Assembly (NCBI RefSeq): GCF_029906345.1 | Contig: NZ_JARYGY010000005.1 | Span: forward strand, 1 to 64,000 | Origin: Aquimarina mycalae | GTDB taxonomy: Bacteria; Bacteroidota; Bacteroidia; Flavobacteriales; Flavobacteriaceae | DNA length: 64,000 bases | Direction of reading: 5' to 3' | The notes under the pieces: generated by a model | Told to the model about the DNA's origin: nothing | Databases searched by the model: none | What the model saw: the letters and a program-made list of their open reading frames with translations, nothing else | Part shown: positions 8,906-17,927 of the stretch, in pieces | Layout: each line of letters begins with the position of its first letter | Numbering within the stretch: position 1 is the first letter of the stretch | Program-made: the position numbers and the translations under genes

Positions 8906-10036
8906 TTATGCTATGGTTTTTAAAGCCTTTTCCCAATCTCTAATTAAATCATCTATATGTTCTAACCCTATTGAGACACGTAATAAGTTATTAGGAGTTG
9001 TACTATGATTTCCTTCTACAGATGCACGATGTTCAATTAAACTTTCTACTCCACCTAAACTTGTAGCAGTAGTAAATAGTTTTAACTCATTTGAGATTTT
9101 GATTGTGGTATTTTTATTTCCTTTAATTAATACAGAAAGCATCGCTCCAAAACCCTTTTTTATTTGATTTTTCACAATGTTATATTGAGGATAATTCTGA
9201 AGGCCAGGATAATATACCTTTTCAATTTTTGGATGCTCTGTTAAATACTCAGCTAATTTTTTAGCAGTACTTGATTGCGTTCTTATTCGTAACGGTAACG
9301 TTTTGATACCACGCATAATAAGCCAACAATCAAAAGGAGAAGGAACTGCTCCTGACAATAGCTGAATCTGTCTAATTTTATTACTTAATTCGTTCTTCTC
9401 TTTTAGCACTAAACATCCTCCCATCACATCACTATGTCCACCAAAATATTTGGTTGTGGAATGCATTACAATGTCTGCGCCTATTTCGATTGGATTTTGT
9501 AATATTGGTGTAAACCATGTATTATCTACAGCAACTAGTATATCGTTAGACTTAGCGATTTGTACGATTTCTTTTATATCAGTAATTTTTAATTGTGGAT
9601 TGGAAGGCGTTTCTATCCATATTAATGTAGTATTAGGTCGAATGGACTGAACAACTTTATCCGAATTTGTCATATCGACATAAGTATATGTTAACCCCCA
9701 TTGCTTAAAGATATCTTTAACAAGCATTTTTACATTAAAAAAAACATCATCTGGCAGTACAACATGATCTCCTGTATTTAAAGATTGAATAACTGCTTGT
9801 ATAGCAGCCATACCAGAAGAAAAAGCAAATGCTACTTTTCCTTTTTCTAATGCTGTAAAACATTTCTCTAATAGTCTCCTATTCGGATTATCTAATCTAG
9901 AGTATCTGTAATCATTTGTAAAACTACCATCATCATTTCTCAAGAACGTCGTGGATAAGTGTAGCGGGATATCAACAGAACGAATTTCTTCATAAGTACC
10001 TTTTGTGTATTGTAGCGCTAATGTTTCAGATTTCAT
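8906..10036 (-). CDS. Cys/Met-metabolism PLP enzyme (cystathionine gamma-synthase/lyase-like)
   Basis: The 376-residue fold-type I PLP enzyme has YSRLDNPNRRLLE (45-57), SSGMAA (73-78), the aspartate in AVDNTW (170-173) and the PLP lysine in HSTTKYFGGHSD (Lys196). These are diagnostic for the transsulfuration family of gamma-synthases, gamma- and beta-lyases and sulfhydrylases. It sits between a small conserved protein and an amino-acid decarboxylase in a LysR-controlled operon, not beside methionine genes, so a specialised substrate is likely. That is inference. Confidence 0.88.
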   Translation of the reverse strand: MKSETLALQYTKGTYEEIRSVDIPLHLSTTFLRNDDGSFTNDYRYSRLDNPNRRLLEKCFTALEKGKVAFAFSSGMAAIQAVIQSLNTGDHVVLPDDVFFNVKMLVKDIFKQWGLTYTYVDMTNSDKVVQSIRPNTTLIWIETPSNPQLKITDIKEIVQIAKSNDILVAVDNTWFTPILQNPIEIGADIVMHSTTKYFGGHSDVMGGCLVLKEKNELSNKIRQIQLLSGAVPSPFDCWLIMRGIKTLPLRIRTQSSTAKKLAEYLTEHPKIEKVYYPGLQNYPQYNIVKNQIKKGFGAMLSVLIKGNKNTTIKISNELKLFTTATSLGGVESLIEHRASVEGNHSTTPNNLLRVSIGLEHIDDLIRDWEKALKTIA

Positions 10037-10042
10037 AAATAT

Positions 10043-10378
10043 CTATATTTCTTCTAATAAAGAGTGTCCTTTTGAATAATCTTTGCAGGTCCATTGCCAA
10101 GTTTCATCTAAATAAACTTTCCCACCTTTTATAGATATAACCGTTTCACAGCACCCAGTTAGAAATTCATTTATTTCATTTAACTGTTGATATATTAGAG
10201 AAATTCTATCATTTTTTATCTTACCAATAAGAGTTCCTGTTACAATTTTACCTCCTTTATAACTAGCCCAAATCGCATTTCCATCTTGTCTGTAATGGAA
10301 AACGGTATCCATACTTACATCTCCATTATCAACCGTTTCTTTAGGTTTAAATTTTTTATCGTTTAGGTTTATTTTCAT
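10043..10378 (-). CDS. Small conserved cytoplasmic protein (often mis-annotated as N-acetylglutamate synthase)
   Basis: This is a 111-residue, mostly beta-strand protein with the pattern SMDTVFHYRQDGN, SYKGGKIVTGTLIGK and a C-terminal ETWQWTCKDYSKGHS. I recognise it as a widespread Bacteroidota family that carries a dubious N-acetylglutamate synthase name in databases. It has no acetyltransferase motif. It lies six bases from each neighbour (GNAT upstream, PLP enzyme downstream), so it belongs to the operon. Function unknown. Confidence 0.75.
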   Translation of the reverse strand: MKINLNDKKFKPKETVDNGDVSMDTVFHYRQDGNAIWASYKGGKIVTGTLIGKIKNDRISLIYQQLNEINEFLTGCCETVISIKGGKVYLDETWQWTCKDYSKGHSLLEEI

Positions 10379-10384
10379 CTTAAT

Positions 10385-10849
10385 TTATAATATGTTCCAA
10401 AAAAACCGCTCCTTAGTTTTATGTATTGCACCAAGTGATTCATAAAATTTAATAGCATTGGTATTAAAAAGAGGTGTTTGCCATTGTATATTACACTGTT
10501 CTTGTTGAGCATACTTTTTTATCTCATTCATGATCTTACGACCTAATCCTTTTCCTCTAGCTTTTTCCTTAAGATAAAGGCAATCCACATAAAGATAAAA
10601 ATTAGCATCCCAAGTTGAAAATTGCTTTAAAATAGTAGAATATCCTAACAACTTATTATGCTCTTCAACTACAATACATTTGATATTTTCATTGTTAGGA
10701 AACAAATGAGCAACCAATAATTCATTTTTTCCTAATGTATCATAATCTGCCTTTTCATAAGATGCGTGCGCTTTGCATAATGCAATAAGTTGTTGGACAT
10801 CCTCTATTTTAGCTAATCTAATAATTGGTTGATTGTTTAACATGCGCAC
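10385..10849 (-). CDS. GNAT-family N-acetyltransferase
   Basis: The 154-residue protein has a GNAT core with the acetyl-CoA loop at about residues 98-104 (KARGKGLGRKIM) and a C-terminal FYESLGA. It should transfer an acetyl group from acetyl-CoA to an amine. In this operon an amine made by the decarboxylase is an attractive but unproven acceptor. The start (10849, or the ATG two codons in) overlaps the end of the rhodanese gene by 13 bp, so the two are translated from one message. Confidence 0.85.
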   Translation of the reverse strand: MRMLNNQPIIRLAKIEDVQQLIALCKAHASYEKADYDTLGKNELLVAHLFPNNENIKCIVVEEHNKLLGYSTILKQFSTWDANFYLYVDCLYLKEKARGKGLGRKIMNEIKKYAQQEQCNIQWQTPLFNTNAIKFYESLGAIHKTKERFFWNIL

Positions 10850-11229
10850 TCGAACATTGACCCAGAAGTAGCTTTAGTTCCTTCTGTAGCATATCCATCA
10901 AATTTCCACCATTCTATTCCACCAATAAGTTCTTTAACTTTAAAACCTAGTTTGCTCATTTTAAGAGCTCCTTTTGTAGATGCATTACAACCAATACCAT
11001 CACAATAACAGATATACGTTTTAGACTTATCTAAATGCTTTGTAGTTTCTATAGTCATTTCTCTATGTGGTAAATTAATTGCTGTAGGAATATGTTCCTT
11101 ATCGTAGCCAAAAGATTTCCTTGTATCAACAGCTATCAGATCTTCTCCATTTTCAAAACCTTCATATAAATCCGACGGATCCATTTCATAAGCCAATTTG
11201 TTTTCGTAGTGTTTAATTTGATTTTTCAT
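10837..11229 (-). CDS. Rhodanese-like domain protein
   Basis: This is a 130-residue single rhodanese domain with AVDTRKSFGYDKEHIPTA and the active-site loop YICYCDGIGCNAST, in which Cys76 is the likely persulfide-forming residue. Cys74 and Cys81 flank it. Such proteins carry sulfane sulfur or act as sulfur donors. It is the second gene of the LysR-divergent operon, 15 bp after the NIPSNAP gene and overlapping the GNAT gene. Pairing with a Cys/Met-type PLP enzyme hints at sulfur chemistry. Confidence 0.88.
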   Translation of the reverse strand: MKNQIKHYENKLAYEMDPSDLYEGFENGEDLIAVDTRKSFGYDKEHIPTAINLPHREMTIETTKHLDKSKTYICYCDGIGCNASTKGALKMSKLGFKVKELIGGIEWWKFDGYATEGTKATSGSMFECAC

Positions 11230-11244
11230 AGTATTCTAATATAT

Positions 11245-11550
11245 TTAATTAAATAAGGGTTTAAGAAAGCTTCGATGATAACTCAATATGCATTTGGTTT
11301 TGTTAGCATATTCATAAGCTTGGATACAATCATCATCGTTCAAGCTATCATTTCTATATTTTTCATATTCTGATAAAGAAGGAAAACTAAATAATGCATA
11401 TGCCTTATTATTAGCGCCTTCACAAGGCAAGAAATACCCATGATGCTGTCCGCCGAATTTGTTTACCAAAGAAATCCATGTGGTTGCATAAACTCTAAAT
11501 TCCTCGACTTTGGATGTATTTATAACATAATCGATATAACAAGTAATCAT
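11245..11550 (-). CDS. NIPSNAP-like dimeric alpha/beta-barrel protein
   Basis: This 101-residue protein resembles the NIPSNAP/dimeric alpha-beta barrel family, with a YIDYVINTSKVEEFRVYATTW N-terminus, a central HHGYFLP and SFPSLSEYEKYRND. No catalytic residue is evident. It is the first gene of the operon that ends with PhzF at 6646 and is divergent from the LysR gene at 11685. Its role in the pathway is unknown. Confidence 0.75.
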   Translation of the reverse strand: MITCYIDYVINTSKVEEFRVYATTWISLVNKFGGQHHGYFLPCEGANNKAYALFSFPSLSEYEKYRNDSLNDDDCIQAYEYANKTKCILSYHRSFLKPLFN

Positions 11551-11577
11551 GAATTATAGTTTTAAGTTGATTCAAAA

Positions 11578-11618
11578 TTATAGCTATAAGTGCTTCAATA
11601 CATCATATTTATATGAAG
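11578..11618. promoter_or_regulatory. Candidate LysR operator region (two dyads)
   Basis: The 134-bp divergent spacer holds a perfect 12-bp palindrome TTATAGCTATAA (11578-11589). Right after it comes an inverted repeat CTTCA (11593-11597) / TGAAG (11614-11618) that extends imperfectly inward. LysR-type proteins bind dyads in divergent promoters, so these are the best candidates. Binding itself is inferred. Confidence 0.4.
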
Positions 11619-11671
11619 AGTTTTTGATATGGTTCTGAAATATTTTCATCCACAAAAAGTATCAATTCATG

Positions 11672-11679
11672 TAACTTTG
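11672..11679 (+). promoter_or_regulatory. Bacteroidota -7 box for the LysR gene
   Basis: TAACTTTG matches TAnnTTTG exactly and ends five bases before the ATG at 11685, predicting a leaderless or near-leaderless transcript. Confidence 0.5.
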
Positions 11680-11684
11680 TTTCT

Positions 11685-12572
11685 ATGGAATTAAAATATT
11701 TTAGACTGATAAAGACCATTGCTGAGGAAGGAAATATTGTAAACTCTTCTGAAAAATTATTTTTAACACAATCGGCACTAAGTCACCAACTCATAGTCTT
11801 AGAAGAGCGCCTTGGATTTAAAGTATTTCACAGGTCTAGAAATAAATGGAAACTAACCGAAGAAGGAGAAGAATTATATAAGTTAGCAAATGAGATTTTA
11901 ATATCTATCGAAAAAGGGTTTAATAATATAAAAAGTATTAAACAAGGTGCTAAAGGTTCTATACGATTAAGTACTGAATGTTCTACTTTTTATCAAGGAA
12001 TTCCAAAGTTTATTCAGAAAATGGGAATTTTATATCCCGAAATCGAAATAACGTTGACGGATGCTACGCATCAATCATTTACTAAGTTACTGTCTAAAGA
12101 AATTGATGCTGCCATTGTTACTTCTCCAGCAACTTCTAAAGAGTTATTATCCCTTAAGTTTTATGAAGATGATGTTATGGCATTAATGAACAATGAACAT
12201 TCATTAGCGTCAAAAAACTTTCTTGAAGCATCTGATTTTTTGAATGAGCATTTAATAATTCAGTCTTTTCCTTTATCAACCGTTTCGGTTTACAAACATT
12301 TTCTAGAACCTAACAATATAGATCCCATAAAAATTTCTGCAGGAATTCATACTGAAATTTGTTTGGAAATGATCGCAGCCAATATGGGAATTATGTGTTT
12401 ACCAAAGTGGGTATTAAGCCCTTTTAAGATCCCTGAAAATGTTACGTTTAAACAAATTGGTATTCAAGGACTTAAAAGAGCTCATTATTTAGTAGTACGA
12501 AAAGATGATAAGGATAAAAAGTATATGGACGATTTTATCAATAATTTTGAAGAGGATTTTTCTTCTAAATAA
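11685..12572 (+). CDS. LysR-family transcriptional regulator
   Basis: The 295-residue protein has an N-terminal winged helix-turn-helix (about residues 1-60, with LFLTQSALSHQLIVLEERLG) and a periplasmic-binding-protein-like effector domain from about 90 to the end. It is divergent from the seven-gene operon 11550-6646, the classical arrangement in which a LysR protein activates the opposite operon in response to a pathway metabolite. The effector cannot be read from sequence. Confidence 0.92.
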   Translation: MELKYFRLIKTIAEEGNIVNSSEKLFLTQSALSHQLIVLEERLGFKVFHRSRNKWKLTEEGEELYKLANEILISIEKGFNNIKSIKQGAKGSIRLSTECSTFYQGIPKFIQKMGILYPEIEITLTDATHQSFTKLLSKEIDAAIVTSPATSKELLSLKFYEDDVMALMNNEHSLASKNFLEASDFLNEHLIIQSFPLSTVSVYKHFLEPNNIDPIKISAGIHTEICLEMIAANMGIMCLPKWVLSPFKIPENVTFKQIGIQGLKRAHYLVVRKDDKDKKYMDDFINNFEEDFSSK

Positions 12573-12635
12573 TTTTCACCAAAATGTACCCGTATTCTAA
12601 ACTTTATTAAAGGTTAAATACAGTTTTAAAATAAC

Positions 12636-13976
12636 TTAATCCCATTGTATCATTTTTTTGAGATCTTCATTATTAAACCAATGCCCTCTTAACATTACAC
12701 CTTCTGGAGATTTTAATACTTCCAGGTTTTGTAGCGGATTAGACGGTAATAATACCATATGAGCAGTATAATTCTCTTTTATTTTTCCAACATGGTAATT
12801 GTTATCTATAAAAAGGTTTATATACACTCCAGCATTTGCTGTTCCTGCTTTTAAAGCTTCATAATTACTTAATCCAGCTTTGGTCAGGTTTTTTACTTCA
12901 TCAATTGCTGATTCTCCAGGTGCTGCTGCAGGAAAAGCGGTATCTGTTCCTACTAGTATGTTTACTCCTGCCTTATGAAAATGTTTTACTATTGGGAAAT
13001 GAAATTTATATACTTTTTCTATGTATGGTCTGCTTTTAACATCTCTTGACCCATACCAATCTTCTTTATATATTTTTTTAATCCTAGGATGTAATCGTTT
13101 AGTATGGGGGGATTTAAGTATCGAATCCATTACTTGTGGTTTTCCCCAAGTTTGCTCTATTTTTTCATAAGCTATCATATTGGCAGTTAACCAAATATCC
13201 TGTTCTGCTGCTTTTGCAGCAAAATCGATTACTTCTTGTTCATCAAATTCTGTAAATTGTGTATAGATAAACTCCTCTGTATGTGCTATAGATTTCTGCC
13301 CAATTCGTAATGCTTCATCTGCAGTTAAGTTCCTAGGGATATGTCCCATTGCATGCACCCCTTCTCTCTTAGCAATTTTAAGCATATGTTCAAATTGAGG
13401 TATGGTCATTTGCCCATATATTTTTATAAAATCATATCCTTTCTCTTTGTCTTCTATAATTCTCTCTTCTATTTTGGACAAGGATACTTCTTTAAAATTT
13501 TTACGATTCAATTCTCGTACTACTCCTCCTCGACCAGCCGTATAAATATCTGGACCTACAATTATTTTATTTTTAACTTTTTCTCTTAGTTTCAAAACCT
13601 TCTTTGAACCTCCAAGATTAAGCACTGTAGTGATACCACTATTAATATAAGCTCTAATCCATTCTTCTGAACCTTTATGACCTAAATGTACATGAGCATC
13701 TGTCAGACCAGGAATTAAATATTTTGTATGCTTACCATCTACTATTTTAGCTCCAACAGGAATCTCGATGTCTTTGCTTTCTCCAATCGATATGATTTTA
13801 TCATTTTTAACAAGTACCGTTTGAGACATTTTAGGAATTGAATCTTCCATGGTTAATACGTGTACGTTTATGAAAGCCTTGACTGATTCTTGTTCTGTTA
13901 TCTTAAAAGTTTGTGCATTGTTTGCACATCCCCATAAAAGACTAACCATTATTACTAAATAATTTATTTTATTCAT
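12636..13976 (-). CDS. Amidohydrolase-family lipoprotein
   Basis: The 446-residue protein has an N-terminal lipoprotein signal with the lipobox LLWGC (cysteine 17), so it is probably anchored on the outer side of a membrane. The metal-dependent amidohydrolase core shows DAHVHLGH, a KIYGQ lysine candidate, GHIPRN, AHTEEF and the late VGTDTAFP aspartate. This is the subtype-I imidazolonepropionase/prolidase-like pattern, with cyclic amides or peptides as likely substrates. It appears monocistronic. Confidence 0.85.
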   Translation of the reverse strand: MNKINYLVIMVSLLWGCANNAQTFKITEQESVKAFINVHVLTMEDSIPKMSQTVLVKNDKIISIGESKDIEIPVGAKIVDGKHTKYLIPGLTDAHVHLGHKGSEEWIRAYINSGITTVLNLGGSKKVLKLREKVKNKIIVGPDIYTAGRGGVVRELNRKNFKEVSLSKIEERIIEDKEKGYDFIKIYGQMTIPQFEHMLKIAKREGVHAMGHIPRNLTADEALRIGQKSIAHTEEFIYTQFTEFDEQEVIDFAAKAAEQDIWLTANMIAYEKIEQTWGKPQVMDSILKSPHTKRLHPRIKKIYKEDWYGSRDVKSRPYIEKVYKFHFPIVKHFHKAGVNILVGTDTAFPAAAPGESAIDEVKNLTKAGLSNYEALKAGTANAGVYINLFIDNNYHVGKIKENYTAHMVLLPSNPLQNLEVLKSPEGVMLRGHWFNNEDLKKMIQWD

Positions 13977-14277
13977 TTTTTCTATTTTCTTAATACTTAA
14001 ATCAGATATCTATTTTAATACTGATTAATATTTATTTTACATTTGGATTATTAGCATTTTTTAGAACTGGTAACATCATATATAATGTTACGTGGGCTAA
14101 ATAGTTTCCGTTTGTAATAATGTTTGAATCGTTCTTGTATTCTTAATACTGATTTTTTGATTGATGTACGTTTCATTTTCTTTTGATGAATTTTAAAGTG
14201 ATTATTAAAAAGCTCAAAATAATAGAAAAACCAGGGATTGATAGTCTCACTGCATCCAAAGAGACTAGAAAATAAGA
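13977..14277. other. 301-bp spacer with one weak small ORF and a short hairpin
   Basis: The spacer is AT-rich. It holds a possible 41-codon minus-strand ORF (14051-14176) and a 7-bp stem TAGTCTC (14242-14248) / GAGACTA (14261-14267) just downstream of the AraC gene stop. That stem lacks a clear U-tract. Nothing else was seen. Confidence 0.4.
14051..14176 (-). CDS. Possible small basic protein, 41 residues
   Basis: An ATG-started frame of 41 codons encodes a lysine/arginine-rich peptide beginning MKRTSIKKSVLRIQERFK and ending in SSKKC. It lies 101 bp downstream of the AraC gene at 14278, on the same strand. The basic amphipathic composition looks protein-like, but in AT-rich DNA a frame this short can arise by chance, and I do not recognise a family. 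Confidence 0.3.
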   Translation of the reverse strand: MKRTSIKKSVLRIQERFKHYYKRKLFSPRNIIYDVTSSKKC

Positions 14278-15405
14278 TTATTTAAGATTAGCTTTAAATT
14301 CTGAAGGAGATTGACCTGTTTCTTTTTTGAATAACCTATAAAAACTAGCTTTAGATTTAAAACCACATTCATAAGCAATTCCCTCTATGGTATAATCTGT
14401 ATATGCTGGTAATACAATCATTTTTTTAAATTCTAGAATCCGATAAGAATTGATAAAATTGTAAAAAGAAGTTTTGATATACTGATTTAATACCGCAGAT
14501 AATTTTTTATCTGTAGTTCCTATTGCCACTGCAAGCTTATTTAAAGTCAGCTCTTCATCAAGATATGGTTTTTCTGTTTCCATATAATGTACAAGTACCG
14601 TTTCTAATGCCGAAAACTCGGATTCTTGTTCTTTAGTTAATATATCTTTATTTGAAGTAGTAGCTATATCATTTTCCAATAAAAAATAAGGAACCAATAT
14701 CTTAGATTGCTTAGTACCATAGTAAGCACCATAAAAAATTGACGCCACTGTAAAAACCATAATCATATTTTGGGTGCGCCATCCTAGGTACCCATAAATC
14801 AATTGATACCCCACAAAAAATAAATCAATAAAAATTACTATAAGTGATGCTATTAGTAAATATCGAACCCAAATGAAATTATTATACTCAATATGAGAGT
14901 AGTTAGATTTTAGCAGTTGTTTGAATTTGGAATAGGTTTTAAAACTTCTGAATAAGAAAAATAAAAAAATAAGGTCAAAAAGAATTCGTTTTATCGGATG
15001 GTATTTAACAATAAAATCTTTATATCCAATAAAATACTCTTCTGTAATAATTGCAATTAGTTGTGGAAGTGAAACCAAAATCACAAAAACCACAAATGGT
15101 GTTAAGTAAATTATTCCATTTTTTAATACTTTTTTATTTTCTAAAAATAAAGACTGAATATATAATAACAACAGTGGTCCTAATGCTATTTTAGCGCCTT
15201 GAGTAGGTAAAAAACTAATCCTTTGTAATACAGTGATTTTATGAATATATGCATACGATTCTAGTAAAAGAAATACTAATATTCCAAAAAAAACAATTAG
15301 AATTGATTTGGACAGTCCATTACTTTTAGATTTATAAAAAATATAAATATAAATGCTGGACAAAAGCATCCCAGCAATATAAAGAAAATCATATACCAGA
15401 TTCAC
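14278..15405 (-). CDS. Membrane AraC-family regulator (seven-helix sensor)
   Basis: The 375-residue protein has an N-terminal half with about seven membrane helices (to residue ~235), a linker, and a C-terminal AraC helix-turn-helix pair (about 275-375, with GIAYECGFKSKASFYRLFKKETGQSPSEFK). This design is common in Flavobacteriia, where the membrane part is presumed to sense an unknown signal. It is followed upstream by a second gene of the same architecture, 99 bp away, so the two are probably paralogues. Confidence 0.88.
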   Translation of the reverse strand: MNLVYDFLYIAGMLLSSIYIYIFYKSKSNGLSKSILIVFFGILVFLLLESYAYIHKITVLQRISFLPTQGAKIALGPLLLLYIQSLFLENKKVLKNGIIYLTPFVVFVILVSLPQLIAIITEEYFIGYKDFIVKYHPIKRILFDLIFLFFLFRSFKTYSKFKQLLKSNYSHIEYNNFIWVRYLLIASLIVIFIDLFFVGYQLIYGYLGWRTQNMIMVFTVASIFYGAYYGTKQSKILVPYFLLENDIATTSNKDILTKEQESEFSALETVLVHYMETEKPYLDEELTLNKLAVAIGTTDKKLSAVLNQYIKTSFYNFINSYRILEFKKMIVLPAYTDYTIEGIAYECGFKSKASFYRLFKKETGQSPSEFKANLK

Positions 15406-15504
15406 CTATAATTTTTGTGTCAAATATAAGTAGTAAATATTCTTTAAGCTATAACAAAAGGATTCTATTATTTTGTAAAAATTAAAATGGGCAGACAGGT
15501 CTTT

Positions 15505-16560
15505 TTAACTATCCATATTACCTTTCCTATAAGAAGATGGTGTAATACCTTCAAATTTCTTAAATGCACTATTAAAAGAAGAAAGACTACTAAAACCTAT
15601 GTCAAAAGCAATGGATGAAATTGTATACTTCTCTCCTTCTGTTGAGGATAATAATTTCTTTGCTTCCTGGATTCGATGATGATTTATAAAATCATTAAAA
15701 TTTCGTTTGGCATATTGATTAATTACAGAGGATGTAATTTGTGTACTTTTTCCTAACAGTGTACTCAATTTTACAAGTGATATATCAGATTCAAGATACA
15801 GCTTTTTATCAGTTATTAATTTCGAAATATGTTCAAACAATTCCTTGTCATCATTTACTTTAAATACATTTCCATCAAGATCCGTAGCTTTTAGTTGAAA
15901 AGCTTTATAACTCAAAAAATAAATAATTATTGAATAGCCTATTGGTCCCACAATATAGGGTAATGCGTCATCCAATATATTTAAAACATAGGTGATCCAG
16001 ATAATCACAAATCCAGCAATAAGGTATTGTAACCAACTTAATATTGATTTTTGAGATTTTGTTTGTAATGTTGGTATGTATTGTTTTCTTGCTTTATTGA
16101 ATATCAAACCTCCAGAAGTAATATAAAAAGCCAAATGCAAGTAAATAAAAATAAGACCGCTACCAAAAATTATAATTACCAGTTTGCTGTTTTCATACCA
16201 CTCTTTACTAACAAAAAGGCTTGCGCAAAAAAACAACACAAACGGAAGAAGTTCTACAAAATAATATTTAGGCAACTTAAAACTTGGACGTGTCATACCT
16301 AAAATATACCATCTAAAAAATGGTCCAATCAATAGTAAAAATGCCAATCCTATAAATATAAAAACAGGTTCCAAATCATCACCAAAATTAAGCATCACCG
16401 ATTTCCCAATTCGAAATGCCATAAAGATTAGGATCAATCCAAGTAAAACATTAGTAAGTGTTTTTTTTCTTTTGAAAACAATTAAGTAAAACGCAAATAG
16501 TATTCCGTGCAATAGTCCTGCACTACTAATAATAACAAGTAATATATCTAAAAAACTCAA
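15505..16560 (-). CDS. Membrane AraC-family regulator (second of a tandem pair)
   Basis: This 351-residue protein has several membrane helices in residues 1-220 and a C-terminal AraC domain with SIAFDIGFSSLSSFNSAFKK and ITPSSYRKG. Its architecture matches the adjacent 14278 gene, but the sensor halves look diverged, so they likely read different signals. It lies 115 bp downstream of the Hsp31/DJ-1-like gene on the same strand. Confidence 0.88.
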   Translation of the reverse strand: MSFLDILLVIISSAGLLHGILFAFYLIVFKRKKTLTNVLLGLILIFMAFRIGKSVMLNFGDDLEPVFIFIGLAFLLLIGPFFRWYILGMTRPSFKLPKYYFVELLPFVLFFCASLFVSKEWYENSKLVIIIFGSGLIFIYLHLAFYITSGGLIFNKARKQYIPTLQTKSQKSILSWLQYLIAGFVIIWITYVLNILDDALPYIVGPIGYSIIIYFLSYKAFQLKATDLDGNVFKVNDDKELFEHISKLITDKKLYLESDISLVKLSTLLGKSTQITSSVINQYAKRNFNDFINHHRIQEAKKLLSSTEGEKYTISSIAFDIGFSSLSSFNSAFKKFEGITPSSYRKGNMDS

Positions 16561-16649
16561 TAGACTATTTTTTCCAAATTTAGGAATATTTGATCTTTCA
16601 GGAAAGTATCAACTAACCGAAGGTATTATACTTTGCATCTATAATTATT

Positions 16650-16690
16650 ATCACAATTGACTTCAGAAATTAACCCTAATCAATTGTGAT
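16650..16690. terminator. 11-bp perfect stem at the end of the DJ-1-like gene
   Basis: ATCACAATTGA (16650-16660) pairs with TCAATTGTGAT (16680-16690). One arm includes the last codons of the minus-strand gene ending at 16676. On the minus strand the stem is followed only by an AT-rich tail. A T-run follows on the plus strand, where no gene needs it, so terminator function is tentative. Confidence 0.4.
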
Positions 16691-17776
16691 ATTTTTTGCA
16701 TATGACGTTAATCCAACAAGGCTAAAAAATCTACCGATTTTTCCTTGCATTGCAGAGATTATACTGTGCTTTGCTATTAATATTCGATCAAATGGTTTGT
16801 GTTCGACTGTGCATATTTTTTTAATTAATTCTTTGGCTTTCTTAGATCCTTCTTTTTCATATACTTTTAATACTTTAATTGCATTTTCTTCTGCTGTGAT
16901 TTTTCTATATTTTGGTGTGTACCCTAATTGAGTGATCATAGTTTCGGCTAGAACCCAAGTGGACCAAGGGTTTTGACCTGTTATCAAATTTTTGTCATGG
17001 CTAATATTTTCTAAGTACATTGTACCTTCGCTAAAACTTGCGCCTTGGGATATTAACTTATCTTGTAATAAAAAAGGAAATATTGTCGCTGCATCTGGAA
17101 TAAGTAATAACTCTTCGTCATTCGTAAAACCACTTACCTTTTTGTTTTCCAATAAAAATGTACCATTATCAAGTTGCACATTAACTAACGCTGCAGGTCC
17201 GTGACATACAGCACCTATCACCTTATTAGATTGATATAAGTAACGTATTATAGATTGTATGGATTTATTTTCTGGAAAATCGAACATAGCTCCTTTTCCT
17301 CCTGCAAAGAATACTCCTTCATAATTAGAAGGATCTATATCATTCACTGGAATAGTATTTTTGGTTTTATATCGTGCAATACTATCATTTAGGAAAGCAA
17401 AATCAAATGCTCCCATATCCTCATCATCAATCACCATAGGTGGTTCACCTCCCAAAGGACTAGCAATATCAACTTCGAATCCATTTGCCTGAAAAACATA
17501 ATATGCTCGTGACAATTCGGTGAGTTCGTAACCTGTACTTTTATCAGTATTTCCCATAGTATCGGTACTTGTAACGATTGCCAATATTTTTCCCCGTTTG
17601 GGTATGATATTTTCGGAAACATAGGGTAAATCTGATATTTGAGAGGTTGTTATATCGATGTTGTTTTCTGCTGATGGTAACAAACTCATAAACCACCAAC
17701 CAAAAACAACAAGTGTCACAATAATACCAGTAAAAACGATTAAGATCCATTTAAGGATTCGATATTTCTTAAACAT
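16676..17776 (-). CDS. Membrane-anchored DJ-1/PfpI (Hsp31-like) family protein
   Basis: The 366-residue protein has one N-terminal membrane helix (about 9-30), then a DJ-1/PfpI domain from about 60 to 285. Nucleophile-elbow Cys191 sits in GAVCHGPAAL, and the Hsp31-type acidic residue lies in TGYELTELSRA (Glu87 region). Family members are glyoxalases, deglycases or chaperones. A C-terminal extension of about 80 residues has no family I know. The membrane anchor puts the domain outside the cytoplasm, which is unusual for Hsp31 but common among Bacteroidota homologues. Confidence 0.82.
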   Translation of the reverse strand: MFKKYRILKWILIVFTGIIVTLVVFGWWFMSLLPSAENNIDITTSQISDLPYVSENIIPKRGKILAIVTSTDTMGNTDKSTGYELTELSRAYYVFQANGFEVDIASPLGGEPPMVIDDEDMGAFDFAFLNDSIARYKTKNTIPVNDIDPSNYEGVFFAGGKGAMFDFPENKSIQSIIRYLYQSNKVIGAVCHGPAALVNVQLDNGTFLLENKKVSGFTNDEELLLIPDAATIFPFLLQDKLISQGASFSEGTMYLENISHDKNLITGQNPWSTWVLAETMITQLGYTPKYRKITAEENAIKVLKVYEKEGSKKAKELIKKICTVEHKPFDRILIAKHSIISAMQGKIGRFFSLVGLTSYAKNITID

Positions 17777-17927
17777 ACTATTAATTTATAAAATTATAGT
17801 ACGAAGTAACAGTATACATACCGTAAAGACTGTCGAAATGATAATTCCGTCAGAGTAATTTATATATCTATGAAAAGTTTATATCAGTGATTAGCAATCC
17901 ATATCGAGTGAATATTCGAATATGACA

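Noticed and set aside
8904..8936. Longer start of the decarboxylase
   Set aside because: It would overlap the upstream stop by 31 bp and adds 11 residues unlike the family. The ATG at 8903 directly follows the stop.
14242..14267. TAGTCTC/GAGACTA hairpin as terminator of the AraC gene
   Set aside because: The stem has only 7 bp and no U-tract on the minus strand.
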